A DNA stretch of 64,000 nucleotides from Arcicella aurantiaca (GTDB lineage Bacteria; Bacteroidota; Bacteroidia; Cytophagales; Spirosomataceae), in contig NZ_QGGO01000017.1 in the NCBI RefSeq assembly GCF_003148625.1, positions 1 through 64,000 on the forward strand. The letters are read 5' to 3'. Below the pieces are notes generated by a model, which saw only the letters and a program-made list of their open reading frames with translations, was not told the DNA's origin and searched no databases. Position 1 is the stretch's first letter; each line of letters begins with the position of its first letter. This document shows positions 34,154 through 42,926 of this stretch, piece by piece. The translations under genes were made by a program, and so were the position numbers.

Positions 34154-34198
34154 GTCTTAAATTGAGATTATTACCTCGTGATTATCTCAATTTAAGAC
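34154..34198 (+). promoter_or_regulatory. Hairpin directly before the TPR-CHAT start
   Basis: gtcttaaattgagat (34154-34168) and its complement (34184-34198) form a perfect 15-base stem with a 15-base loop. The start ATG follows 3 bases later, so no free ribosome site exists between stem and start. It may act as a terminator for the upstream gene or limit translation. Confidence 0.65.
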
Positions 34199-34201
34199 AA
34201 A

Positions 34202-36895
34202 ATGCCCAAATTAATACTCATATTTTTCTTCATCCTTCTTACTGATTTCTCTGCATTATCGAATTGCCCAAATTCGAGAGAAATTTGGCTCTCTTTTCAA
34301 AAAGTTAAGAATCAATCAGAACTTATTCAACTCAAAAATATTTGTCAAAAATGTAATATTCGAGACTCCACTTACGCCAATATTCTTCAAGAAATTGCCA
34401 AAATTTATCATGGAAAGCAAGATTTCTTAGCCGCTACTTTATTGGTTCAAGAGGCAATTGCATTAAATTCTTCGCATCAAAAAAATATCAATAAGTCAAA
34501 TTTGGTGGACAATTTTAACTTATTAGCTAAAATAAAAGATGGGCAAGGCAACTATCAAGAAGCCCTCATAATCTATAATCGCTGTATTGAATTATCGGCT
34601 AATTTTCCAGAAAAAATAATTATTCAGCCGTACATATATGCCCAAAAAGCAAGTATTCTAAGCAGAAAAGGAGACTTTGAACAGGCAATCGCACAAGCTA
34701 ATATCGGTATTAATTTGGCTCAACAAGGAGGGCAAGACTCGCTCATTACAAAATGCCTCATTGAAAGAGCCAAAGCCTATGTGCTTATGGGAGATGTAAC
34801 CAAAGCCAATAAAGACTTGGAGACGGCGAAAAATAATTTGAAAAAAGAAAAATTTTCGGATTCATTACCCAAAGCATTTTACTTTTTTGCACAAACGGCT
34901 TCCAAAGAAAAGAAATATTTAGAGGCTATTAGTTTCTATGAGCAAGCTCAGCAAATGTATTTTAGAAGCAAAAACGAAGATAAATATGCTCTGAGTTTTG
35001 TGGATATTGGCATCAACTACTATTTTTTGAAACAATATGATAAGGCATTAGAAAATTATCAAAAAGGGCTGAAAATCATGAAACGCCCCTTTATGAAAGT
35101 TATTTTTTTTGATGATATTGCTGCCGTGTATTGGATGAAAAAAGACTATCCTAAAGCCTTTGAAAACTATCAAAAAGCCCTTTCTGTTGCCCCAATTGGG
35201 TTTAATGCCAAAACATTGTTTGATAATCCTACGGTGAATAATTTAAAGGGGGCAGATTTTAAGACTTATTTTCTCACGACACTCCAAGATAAAGCAGAAA
35301 CTTGGCTCGAATATTACGAAAAAACTAAAGAACCTAAACATTTACAGATTGCTTTAAATACCTATTTGACGGCAGATAAACTCATTGATTTAATGCGGTT
35401 TGAACATTCTGGAACGCAATCAAAATTATATTGGAGAAACAAAACCCATCATCTTTACGAACAAGCGATTAAAACCTGTTTTTTGCTAAAAAATTATGAT
35501 AAAGCCTTTTATTTTTTCGAGAAAAGTAAGGCGATTTTACTCAATGACCGCCTCAATGAACTGACCGCCAAACAACAACTTTCGCCTCAAGATTTGGCTA
35601 AAGAAGTTGATTTTCAACAAAAAATATTGGAGCTGAATAAAAAACTGTCTTCTGAACTTGAAAACTCTAAAAAATACGCTGATTTCCAAAGTCAATTGAT
35701 TGAAGTTCAGGCAAATCAAGAACGATTTATTAAAGGTTTAGAAACCAAAAATCCAACTTATTTTAGATACAAATATGACACTACTTTGGTGACTTTGGAA
35801 AAGGTTAAAAAGTATTTGTCTTCAGACCAAACTTTGCTCGAATATTTTGTTGGAGATGAAGCTATTTATGCCTTACAGATTTCTAATCATAAAACAGATT
35901 TGTACAAAATTTCTAACGAAAAATATAAAGAAAAAGCTCAATTGTTTTTGTCTTATTGTGCTGATAATCAAAAGGCTAATCGAGATTATAAAGATTTTTT
36001 ATTGGTTAGTAATCAATTATATCAGCAAATATTTAGATATATCAATATTCCAAAAGGAAGGTTAATCATAGCTCAAGATGGCTTTTTTCTTCCCTTTGAA
36101 GCCCTGTCAAAATCAGCGAAAAAAGCCGAATATTTATTGAATGATTATGCCATTAGTTATACTTATTCGGTACAATTTCTGTTGAAAAATTTAAGCGAAA
36201 GTTCGTTTTCCGTTGGGCATAAATTTATGGGAATGTCACCCGTTAATTTTAACCATAATTTGAACCAAACATCACTTTTAGGTTCAGATATTTCCTTGTC
36301 GGATATTGCCTCTAATTTCTTTTTTGGCAAAAAATATAATCAAACTGAAGCCACCAAAAAAGCATTTTTAAACAATGCTCATGACTATCAAATTGTACAT
36401 CTTTATACCCATGCACAGGCGGATAGTACCGACCAAGAACCTATGATTTATTTTAAAGATTCTGTCTTGAAATTATCAGAATTATCCAACTTAGAACGCT
36501 TCAAAACGCAATTATTAGTGCTTTCTGCTTGTAAAACTGCCGTAGGAAAAAATGCGGTAGGAGAGGGCATTTTGAGTCTTTCTCGTGGTTTTGCTGCATT
36601 GGGTATTCCTGCTACTTTGACCACGCTTTGGAGTGTTGAAAATCAAGCCACTTATACACTCAATGAGTTGTTTTACAGATATTTATCACAAGGATATTCA
36701 AAAGATATTTCTCTACAAAAAGCCAAATTAGAGTTTCTTCAAAGCCAATCTGGCGAAAAACAATTACCAACCTTTTGGGCTGCTGCCGTTTTGGTAGGCG
36801 ATGCCGAAGCCATCACTTTCAATAAATTTTGGGTTTATTTGCTTATAGGTTTCATATTGATTTCGGGAGGGTTTTGGTGGTATCAAAAAAAATAA
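34202..36895 (+). CDS. TPR-CHAT protein: caspase-like protease with signal peptide and C-terminal anchor
   Basis: The 897-residue protein has an N-terminal signal peptide (PKLILIFFFILLTDFSALS), about six TPR repeats (residues 60-330, e.g. ALIIYNRCIELSANF; DKALENYQKGLKIM; PKAFENYQKALSV), a helical linker, and a CHAT domain (about 570-865). The CHAT dyad is visible: His in IVHLYTHAQAD (about 737) and Cys in LVLSACKTAVGKNAVGEG (about 777), followed by GFAALGIPATLTTLW. A final membrane helix (VYLLIGFILISGGFWWY) precedes a basic tail. So the enzyme is probably on the periplasmic side, tethered in the inner membrane. CHAT proteases cleave partner proteins in response to signals; the partner here is unknown. 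Confidence 0.88.
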   Translation: MPKLILIFFFILLTDFSALSNCPNSREIWLSFQKVKNQSELIQLKNICQKCNIRDSTYANILQEIAKIYHGKQDFLAATLLVQEAIALNSSHQKNINKSNLVDNFNLLAKIKDGQGNYQEALIIYNRCIELSANFPEKIIIQPYIYAQKASILSRKGDFEQAIAQANIGINLAQQGGQDSLITKCLIERAKAYVLMGDVTKANKDLETAKNNLKKEKFSDSLPKAFYFFAQTASKEKKYLEAISFYEQAQQMYFRSKNEDKYALSFVDIGINYYFLKQYDKALENYQKGLKIMKRPFMKVIFFDDIAAVYWMKKDYPKAFENYQKALSVAPIGFNAKTLFDNPTVNNLKGADFKTYFLTTLQDKAETWLEYYEKTKEPKHLQIALNTYLTADKLIDLMRFEHSGTQSKLYWRNKTHHLYEQAIKTCFLLKNYDKAFYFFEKSKAILLNDRLNELTAKQQLSPQDLAKEVDFQQKILELNKKLSSELENSKKYADFQSQLIEVQANQERFIKGLETKNPTYFRYKYDTTLVTLEKVKKYLSSDQTLLEYFVGDEAIYALQISNHKTDLYKISNEKYKEKAQLFLSYCADNQKANRDYKDFLLVSNQLYQQIFRYINIPKGRLIIAQDGFFLPFEALSKSAKKAEYLLNDYAISYTYSVQFLLKNLSESSFSVGHKFMGMSPVNFNHNLNQTSLLGSDISLSDIASNFFFGKKYNQTEATKKAFLNNAHDYQIVHLYTHAQADSTDQEPMIYFKDSVLKLSELSNLERFKTQLLVLSACKTAVGKNAVGEGILSLSRGFAALGIPATLTTLWSVENQATYTLNELFYRYLSQGYSKDISLQKAKLEFLQSQSGEKQLPTFWAAAVLVGDAEAITFNKFWVYLLIGFILISGGFWWYQKK

Positions 36896-36995
36896 TTCAT
36901 AACAATGCAACCCTTGACTTATTCGTTCTTGTCTAACAGTTGTAGCTGCAAAAAATTATTAAAACTTGATTATTAAAACTCTTGAAATTTAAAAC

Positions 36996-38153
36996 ATGAA
37001 AAAGCTTCTTTTTATTTGCTCAATGACCTTTGTAGGTTTGTTGACTGGCTGTACCGAAAAATTAGAAACCGTAATTGATTCTTCACAAACGGTTGATAAT
37101 GCAACAACAGCCCGTATTTCGGCAGTGATTAAAACAGATTATCCATCGGCTACCAATCTTTCAGTTTCAACAATTGACGACAAAAAAGTCTATGGATGTG
37201 ATTTCTCGGTTTCTGGAATATCTCATGAAGCGGCAGTATCGGCAACAGGTCAAATTTTGAGTGTATATCACTCTACCGATGACGTGACGCTTCCTGACGC
37301 TATCAAAACGTATCTTTCAACGACTTATGCAGGTTACAAACTTGAAAAAGTTGGTATCGGAAAAGATGCTTCTGGCAATACTTCGTATAAAATTTTGATT
37401 CAATACAACGACCAAAAAATTACGATAGTTTTTGATGCAAAATACGCCGTTGTAGCCACTTTTTCTGAACCCAAAAACAATGTTACGGGAGATAAAAACA
37501 AGGTTTTTGCTACTAAATTGGCTGATTTACCCGCAACTATCCAAACTCAATTATCTGGTTATGATTTTATTGGAGCAGTAGTGAAAACTAATTCTGAAGG
37601 GAAAAAAACATATTTTGTAACGGCTAAAAAAGATGGAATACTGTATGAATTTACGTATGATAATGAGGGTAAATTAATTAAAACGGTTTCTATCGACCCA
37701 AGTAAGAAAATTGAAGATAAGTCCTTGAAAGAAAATGAGTTGCCACAGGTTGTAAAAGACTATTTGCAGATAAATTATAAAGACTGGAAATACGAAAAGG
37801 GCGTTGTTTTGATGCAAGGTGGAGTTATCGATTCTTATTCTATTGTCATATCAAAAGATAAGAAAATAGCCCTTTTATTGTTCGATAAAGATGGCAAGTT
37901 TTTGAAAGTGGTAGAAACGCCAACTATTCAATTGCCTAAATTTGAAAATAAAGATTTGATTGTGGCAGATTTACCTTCTGTCATTACTGAATATTTAAAC
38001 AAAACGTATGCAGGCTGGACTTTTACAAAAGGTAGTGTTACGCTGAAAGATAGTTCTCCAGAAGCGTATTACGTTTATATCACCGTTGGAGCTGATAAAT
38101 ACCATGTTTATTTTGATAAAAATGGTAAATTTTTAGCCGCCAAAAGAGGATAA
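36996..38153 (+). CDS. PepSY-like repeat lipoprotein
   Basis: The 385-residue protein has a lipobox (VGLLTGC) and then four repeats of a PepSY-like unit: each has a ...P..I..YL...Y.G(Y/W)...K segment (PDAIKTYLSTTYAGYKLEKV; PQVVKDYLQINYKDWKYEKG; PSVITEYLNKTYAGWTFTKG) followed by a strand-rich part ending with VYFDKNGKFL. PepSY-like domains of this kind often bind or inhibit proteases or sit in signalling complexes. Beside two proteases, a role as inhibitor or sensor is plausible but not shown. Confidence 0.7.
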   Translation: MKKLLFICSMTFVGLLTGCTEKLETVIDSSQTVDNATTARISAVIKTDYPSATNLSVSTIDDKKVYGCDFSVSGISHEAAVSATGQILSVYHSTDDVTLPDAIKTYLSTTYAGYKLEKVGIGKDASGNTSYKILIQYNDQKITIVFDAKYAVVATFSEPKNNVTGDKNKVFATKLADLPATIQTQLSGYDFIGAVVKTNSEGKKTYFVTAKKDGILYEFTYDNEGKLIKTVSIDPSKKIEDKSLKENELPQVVKDYLQINYKDWKYEKGVVLMQGGVIDSYSIVISKDKKIALLLFDKDGKFLKVVETPTIQLPKFENKDLIVADLPSVITEYLNKTYAGWTFTKGSVTLKDSSPEAYYVYITVGADKYHVYFDKNGKFLAAKRG

Positions 38154-38188
38154 AATACTTTTGGAAACTAAATAATAATCCAAATTTG

Positions 38189-38234
38189 AGATGAAATTGT
38201 GCGGGCTTAATACTTCCCTAACACAATTTCATCT
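38189..38234 (+). promoter_or_regulatory. Hairpin directly before the next lipoprotein start
   Basis: agatgaaattgtg (38189-38201) and cacaatttcatct (38222-38234) form a 13-base stem, with the ATG 9 bases after the stem. The layout is like that before the CHAT gene. Confidence 0.55.
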
Positions 38235-38243
38235 TACAAAAAC

Positions 38244-39512
38244 ATGAAAAATGTAGTAAACATATTGATGTTTTTCGTACTGTGTATCTTGGCATCGTGC
38301 GATGAAATAAAACAAGTGCCTCCACCAGTGATTGTTAATCCGACTGTTGAAACACCCTTGATTAATACTAAAATTATTTATACACAAGCCAACAACTTTG
38401 TCGCCTTTGATACAAAAGATTTACTGTTAAAATCACAAGGATTTACCTCTCTCAAACTTGAAGTTTTGCCTCGATATGGTAAAATAAGTTTCAGTAAAAC
38501 AGGTTTAATCATGTATAAATCTGATTCTGCAAAAGCTGAAACATCGGAATTATTGATTTATAAAACTATTAATACCGACCCTCTAAAAACGAAACAAGAC
38601 ACGCTTCTAATTATTGTAAGCCCCGACCTTAGTAAAATTCCTTGCAATGCAGGGGCAATTCCTGATTTTTATACGGTAAAAGTCAACACGCCTACCATTT
38701 TGAATGTCCTGAAAAACGACCGTTTTTGTAATTCTATTCTTGATTCAACAACACTTGAAATTGTCGAAAAACCAATTTTAGGTTCAGCTTCTGTTCAAAA
38801 TAATCGTGTTTTATATATTCCTAAAACAGGTTTGAGTGCCGACGATGTCTTTCTCTATCGAATCTGCACAGGTGGCACCACGCCCAAATGTATGATTGCA
38901 GGTGTACGCATAGATGTTGAAGGAAATGTCTGTAAAACGTTCTTAATGCCCGATTTGCTTGTTATTAATAAAACCAACACGGCTACTCAGGTTATTAAGG
39001 TATTAGATAATGATAAACTTTGTGATAATTACGACAAAAAGAGCTTGAAGATTTCGGCACAACCACGTTACGGAAAAGCAATTGTAAATAGCAATAATGA
39101 AATTGAATATACCCAAACGGCAAATAAAACAGCCATTGATGCCTTAGAATATAGTATTGCGGATAAAGACGGGAAAAATCCTTTACGAATGATTGTTGAA
39201 ATCTATATTAAAGAAGTTCCTGTTTGTAAAGCAGATGCCAAGAATGGAGAGATGGAAGTGTCTGTAAATCAGGCAAAAGAAGCTGAGTTTGAAATTCCAT
39301 ACAGTTTATATCTGACTGCTTGTGTAGAAGTGAAAGACGTAAATTTTGAATCACAACCAACTTTTGGAACATTACGAATTGAAGGCAAAAAAATATTGTA
39401 TAAACTAAAGCCTTCTGACGGAAAAGAACATAATGACCAGTTTAAATACATTGTGAATACGGCTAATGGAGAGACTTTAAAAGCCAATTTTACCGTTAAG
39501 ATTAAAAAATAA
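38244..39512 (+). CDS. Lipoprotein with tandem cadherin/Ig-like beta-domains
   Basis: The 422-residue protein has a lipobox (LCILASC) and at least three repeats of a beta-sandwich with the plan L-E-(V/I)-x-x-(K/Q)-P-x-x-G-x-(A/I)-x-x-x-x-x-x-x-Y, such as LEVLPRYGKISF, LEIVEKPILGSASV, LKISAQPRYGKAIV and NFESQPTFGTLRI, each ending near Y...K. This resembles tandem cadherin-like/Big_9 domains, in which conserved cysteines (CNAG, CKTF, CKAD) begin each unit. Likely a surface or periplasmic binding lipoprotein. It follows the PepSY-like gene and precedes the ECF sigma gene. Confidence 0.65.
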   Translation: MKNVVNILMFFVLCILASCDEIKQVPPPVIVNPTVETPLINTKIIYTQANNFVAFDTKDLLLKSQGFTSLKLEVLPRYGKISFSKTGLIMYKSDSAKAETSELLIYKTINTDPLKTKQDTLLIIVSPDLSKIPCNAGAIPDFYTVKVNTPTILNVLKNDRFCNSILDSTTLEIVEKPILGSASVQNNRVLYIPKTGLSADDVFLYRICTGGTTPKCMIAGVRIDVEGNVCKTFLMPDLLVINKTNTATQVIKVLDNDKLCDNYDKKSLKISAQPRYGKAIVNSNNEIEYTQTANKTAIDALEYSIADKDGKNPLRMIVEIYIKEVPVCKADAKNGEMEVSVNQAKEAEFEIPYSLYLTACVEVKDVNFESQPTFGTLRIEGKKILYKLKPSDGKEHNDQFKYIVNTANGETLKANFTVKIKK

Positions 39513-39604
39513 TTATAAGTTTTAGCCATTGGTTTACCCAAAACTAAAACAAAAAACTTCTTTAAAAAGCCAAGCTTAAAGCCAATAGCCGAAAGCCCAA
39601 ACGC

Positions 39605-40156
39605 ATGGTAAACGAACAGGAATTAGTCAAAGCCTGCCAAAATAATGACCGCAAAGCCCAAACAGCCTTTTACAATTTGTACAAGGGTAAATTGATGGGT
39701 GTTTGTCGGCGTTATACCCGCACGCCCGATGAAGCCGAAGACATTTATCAAGAAGCCTTTGTAAAAATCTTCAATAATATCCATACCCTCGAAAAAGCAG
39801 GGGCTGTGGGTGCTTGGGTACGCAAAACGGTAATCCATACTGCTATTAATTATTATCACGCAAATCTCAAATTTCAACAGAATACAGATTATGAAAACAC
39901 TTTACTAAGCAACGATGATTACCCCAATTTGTTAGCGAATCTTTCAAATGAAGAATTGCTGACACTTATCAACCAACTCCCTGACGGCTACCGTATGGTT
40001 TTTAACCTCTATGTGATTGATGGTTATAGCCATGCCGAAATCGGGCAAATGTTGGGAGTGAGTGAGAATACGTCAAAATCGCAACTCTCACGAGCAAAAG
40101 AACTGCTTAGAAAGCAACTAAAACCAATGGGAATTATCAGCTATGAACGCACTTGA
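39605..40156 (+). CDS. ECF-type RNA polymerase sigma factor
   Basis: The 183-residue protein has region 2 (KLMGVCRRYTRTPDEAEDIYQEAFVKIFNNIHTL) and region 4 (LINQLPDGYRMVFNLYVIDGYSHAEIGQMLGVSENTSKSQLSRAKELLRKQL) of group 4 sigma factors, with no region 3. Its stop overlaps the start of the next gene by 14 bases, the usual arrangement with an anti-sigma factor. It probably controls the subtilase-CHAT set, though no matching promoters were tested. Confidence 0.9.
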   Translation: MVNEQELVKACQNNDRKAQTAFYNLYKGKLMGVCRRYTRTPDEAEDIYQEAFVKIFNNIHTLEKAGAVGAWVRKTVIHTAINYYHANLKFQQNTDYENTLLSNDDYPNLLANLSNEELLTLINQLPDGYRMVFNLYVIDGYSHAEIGQMLGVSENTSKSQLSRAKELLRKQLKPMGIISYERT

Positions 40157-41582
40157 TAACGAAAATGACCCTTTTGAGGATGTTTTTAGAAATAGATTCG
40201 CCGATTTTGAATCTGAACCAGACTTTCAGCTCTGGAATAAAATAGAACCTCAACTCCCTGTGAAACCCACAAGGAAAATACCGTATTGGCAAATTTCAGC
40301 GATAGCATTAATCATGTTATTGTCGGGTTTGAGCGTGTATCATTTCTCACAATCTTCAGAAGAAAATACCACAACTTTGGCGGAGGTTTTACCAAAAGGA
40401 ATGCCTAAAACTGAGCCTCAATTTGTGCCAACAAAAGGCGAAAAAACAAGCCTCAATAATAACATCGAGAACTCGAAAGGACTACCAATTAACATATCTT
40501 CTCCAGAAAAAAATAGAGAAACCTCAGATGATAATCAAACGACTCCACTTTTTGTAGCTCCACAGACTGATAAAATTTTAAAAAATGTAAGAAAAAATAT
40601 TATTGCCGACAATTTTACGGGAGAAGCTAAAAATGAAATTTTTATAGAGCCAAATTCTGAGAAAAATGCTATTTATGAGATAGAAAGTGAGAATAAGGCA
40701 AAAAAATATAATAAAAAGAATAAAGAAAAATTAAACCTTTTTGCCACAAGAACATCTAATAAAGGCATTGTAGAAAATTATCATAAAATAAATGAGAATA
40801 TTTTTGATGTTCAAGGCAATAAAAGCCCATTGTTTAATGTATTTAATAATAATCAAGGTTTTTCATTGACAACTTTAAACTCAAAAGATTATAGTTTATT
40901 ATCAAAAGATTTTAGAAAACTAAAGTTGAAATATGTAACTTTGCCGAAAGAAGATAAATATTTTAAAGAATCAAAGCCGATTGATTTGTATTTTAGTGTA
41001 ATGCCATTATTAAATTATTACACAATTACACCCAATGGCAACGATGCAAATTATGTACATGGAATTGCGGTAAATGATGATGGCGACCGTCTGGGATTTT
41101 ATACCCAAAGTGGGGTGATTTTTACCCTATCAGAGAGGTTTAAATTACGCACAGGCTTAACATTTACCAATACCAATCATAGTATCAATTATCAGATTAG
41201 AACGGACTCATTGGTTGTGCAATCTCCTGACAATAAAGGAGTTGATGTGAGTTTTGCAGAAATAAATCAGACATATTCGCAGTCTGCCAATTATTTAGGC
41301 ACAAAAATTGAGTTACAATATTTATTCCTGAAAGGAGAGGAACTCACACATTATGTGAATGTAGGAGTAGAGGGAGCTTATAGGCTCAATGGCAATCATC
41401 AGCTTAACGGTTTTGCCAATTTTGCTTATGGCGTAACTCGTCAAATTGGAGACAATGCTTATTTATTTGTTGAGCCAACCTTTAGTTATTCGCTCAACCA
41501 ACAAAGTGATAGCAACGCCTTCTTATTAGTTAAACCTAATAAAATCGGTTTTAATATCGGGGTTAATTTTAAAATTAAATAA
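40143..41582 (+). CDS. Probable anti-sigma factor fused to an outer-membrane barrel
   Basis: The 479-residue protein has a cytoplasmic N-terminus (FEDVFRNRFADFESEPDFQLWNKIEPQL), one membrane helix (IPYWQISAIALIMLLSGLSVYHF), a long low-complexity Lys/Asn/Glu-rich linker (about residues 75-270), and a beta-barrel domain of about 200 residues ending IGFNIGVNFKIK. The first part fits a short anti-sigma region that would bind the sigma factor encoded just upstream. The last part has the alternating pattern of an outer-membrane barrel. One chain would thus link cytoplasm and outer membrane. This is inference from sequence layout. Confidence 0.6.
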   Translation: MNALDNENDPFEDVFRNRFADFESEPDFQLWNKIEPQLPVKPTRKIPYWQISAIALIMLLSGLSVYHFSQSSEENTTTLAEVLPKGMPKTEPQFVPTKGEKTSLNNNIENSKGLPINISSPEKNRETSDDNQTTPLFVAPQTDKILKNVRKNIIADNFTGEAKNEIFIEPNSEKNAIYEIESENKAKKYNKKNKEKLNLFATRTSNKGIVENYHKINENIFDVQGNKSPLFNVFNNNQGFSLTTLNSKDYSLLSKDFRKLKLKYVTLPKEDKYFKESKPIDLYFSVMPLLNYYTITPNGNDANYVHGIAVNDDGDRLGFYTQSGVIFTLSERFKLRTGLTFTNTNHSINYQIRTDSLVVQSPDNKGVDVSFAEINQTYSQSANYLGTKIELQYLFLKGEELTHYVNVGVEGAYRLNGNHQLNGFANFAYGVTRQIGDNAYLFVEPTFSYSLNQQSDSNAFLLVKPNKIGFNIGVNFKIK

Positions 41583-41583
41583 T

Positions 41584-41688
41584 ATGAAAAATCTATTGAG
41601 TTTTTGTTGGAAAACATTCGCTTGTGTGGCACTGATATTTGTGGGGTTAGCAATTGCTATTTTTGATGGAGATATTCATAAAATGTAA
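41584..41688 (+). CDS. 34-residue single-pass membrane peptide
   Basis: Directly after the preceding stop is ATG and a 34-codon frame, MKNLLSFCWKTFACVALIFV then GLAIAIFDGDIHKM. It has one predicted transmembrane helix and a short acidic tail. It is followed by a terminator about 80 bases later. The tight spacing and the gene-like composition suggest a real small gene in the ECF operon, but no family is recognised. Confidence 0.45.
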   Translation: MKNLLSFCWKTFACVALIFVGLAIAIFDGDIHKM

Positions 41689-41769
41689 AATAACTGAGCC
41701 AACTTTCAAAAGATTTAGCAATTGCTACTTTGCTTAAAGAGTTTGGTCAATCCTATATCAAATTAACCA

Positions 41770-41801
41770 AAAAAGGCGAATGGAATACATTCGCCTTTTT
41801 C
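41770..41801 (+). terminator. Rho-independent terminator after the ECF operon
   Basis: aaaaaggcgaatg (41770-41782), loop gaata, cattcgcctttttc (41788-41801): a 13-base stem with U-tract. Confidence 0.9.
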
Positions 41802-41805
41802 ATTT

Positions 41806-41964
41806 CGGAACTATCTACTATTTGTCGCAAGACGAAATTAGACCACAGATAACACGGATAAAACAGATTTATACTGATTTTTCTTTAATTTTTCCGTGTA
41901 AATCTGTTAAATCAGTACAATCCGTGGTCTAATTTTATTCTACGTCAAATTGTAGATAGTTCCG
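41806..41964. repeat. Dispersed repeat with inverted ends (cggaactatctac)
   Basis: Ends cggaactatctac and gtagatagttccg are perfect inverted repeats of 13 bases. Inside are further inverted words: attagaccac/gtggtctaat, acggat/atccgt, and acagatttatactgattt/aaatctgttaaatcagta. The left end is shared with 20151-20200. No protein is encoded. Confidence 0.8.
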
Positions 41965-42018
41965 TTTCATTTTGTGGTACTTCCTTTCTGAAGCGTCGGT
42001 TAATCCAACAACTAAATC

Positions 42019-42540
42019 CTAATCCCTACCTACTTGGAATAAGATTGCTTTATGATGATGTAAGGTATGATAAATAGTGAAATATAGCATTTCTCTGATT
42101 GTTAATTTCCCTAAAAGTGGGTGAGGTAAAAGATATTTGTCTAAATCTTCCTCTGTAAAATCATTAACCTTTTTCAAAAATATTTCATTTACCTTTCTGA
42201 ATTGCCCTATCAAATCTTCTCTGTTTAGGAGTTCTTTTTTAGGCGTAAATTGCTCCGTTGAAACGCCACCTTCGGCTAATTTTTGATGGTATTTGTTAAC
42301 CATTTCTTCATAGTTTCTTGGATTTCGATTCAATTTCCCAAAAAATAAAAGAGCAAAATTGGGTAAAGTGAAAGCAAGGTTCAAGGGTTTTACAGATAAA
42401 ATCAAATGTTGAACATTTTGTACGGCAGACCATTTATTATCTTTTTGTTGAAAAATAATGTCATTAGATGATTGATTAATAGTCGTTTCAACAATATTAA
42501 ACCCTTCTGAAAGTTTCTGGATGATTTCTTGTTTTGTCAT
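42019..42540 (-). CDS. DinB family protein (1)
   Basis: The 173-residue four-helix protein has the DinB metal-ligand layout: His in WSAVQNVQHLILSVK (about residue 47) and HTLHHHKAILFQ near the C-terminus. DinB/YfiT proteins bind a metal ion through three His and serve as thiol transferases or stress proteins; substrate unknown. Monocistronic, on the minus strand, with a long 3' spacer holding a dispersed repeat. Confidence 0.8.
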   Translation of the reverse strand: MTKQEIIQKLSEGFNIVETTINQSSNDIIFQQKDNKWSAVQNVQHLILSVKPLNLAFTLPNFALLFFGKLNRNPRNYEEMVNKYHQKLAEGGVSTEQFTPKKELLNREDLIGQFRKVNEIFLKKVNDFTEEDLDKYLLPHPLLGKLTIREMLYFTIYHTLHHHKAILFQVGRD

Positions 42541-42830
42541 GTTTTGAGATGGTTATGGATTGAAAAAATTGGGCAAATCCAACGAATTCACCCAGTTTAC
42601 ACTATTAATCATTGTATAAATTTTTTGATATATCTAAATTTATGTTTTGCCAAACGATTGTTTGGTAAAAGTGATAAATGATTTTGAAGAAAGCAAATTT
42701 TGCCGATAAGATTTTTTAGTAAGTAATTGTTTATTAGCATGATGCTCAAATTATTTATGTAGGTGAAACAACCGTTTTTTGCTATATTTCGTCCTTTATG
42801 TAACAATTTTTATCATTTAATAACTCTACA

Positions 42831-42926
42831 ATGAAGAACCACCTAAAAATTTTGAGCGTATTTCTACTCGTAATTTGCAGTATTATGGGATTTTTGGCAC
42901 TTTATTTTTGTGCAATCTGTGAATAG
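42831..42926 (+). CDS. 31-residue hydrophobic peptide cut by a MITE end
   Basis: ATG at 42831 opens a frame reading MKNHLKILSVFLLVICSIMG then FLALYFCAICE and a TAG stop. The TAG lies at the first bases of the inverted repeat of the MITE-like element, so the peptide may be a shortened version of a longer membrane protein. Otherwise nothing gene-like is visible in the 42541-43140 spacer. Low confidence. Confidence 0.3.
   Translation: MKNHLKILSVFLLVICSIMGFLALYFCAICE

Noticed and set aside
34202-36895. TPR-CHAT as part of a type III-E CRISPR craspase system
   Set aside because: There is no gRAMP/Cas7-11 gene or array, and the protein has a signal peptide and membrane anchor, unlike the cytoplasmic craspase protease.
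42609-42806. 65-codon minus-strand frame in the spacer before the MITE
   Set aside because: No family resemblance, no promoter or ribosome site; low-complexity AT-rich sequence.
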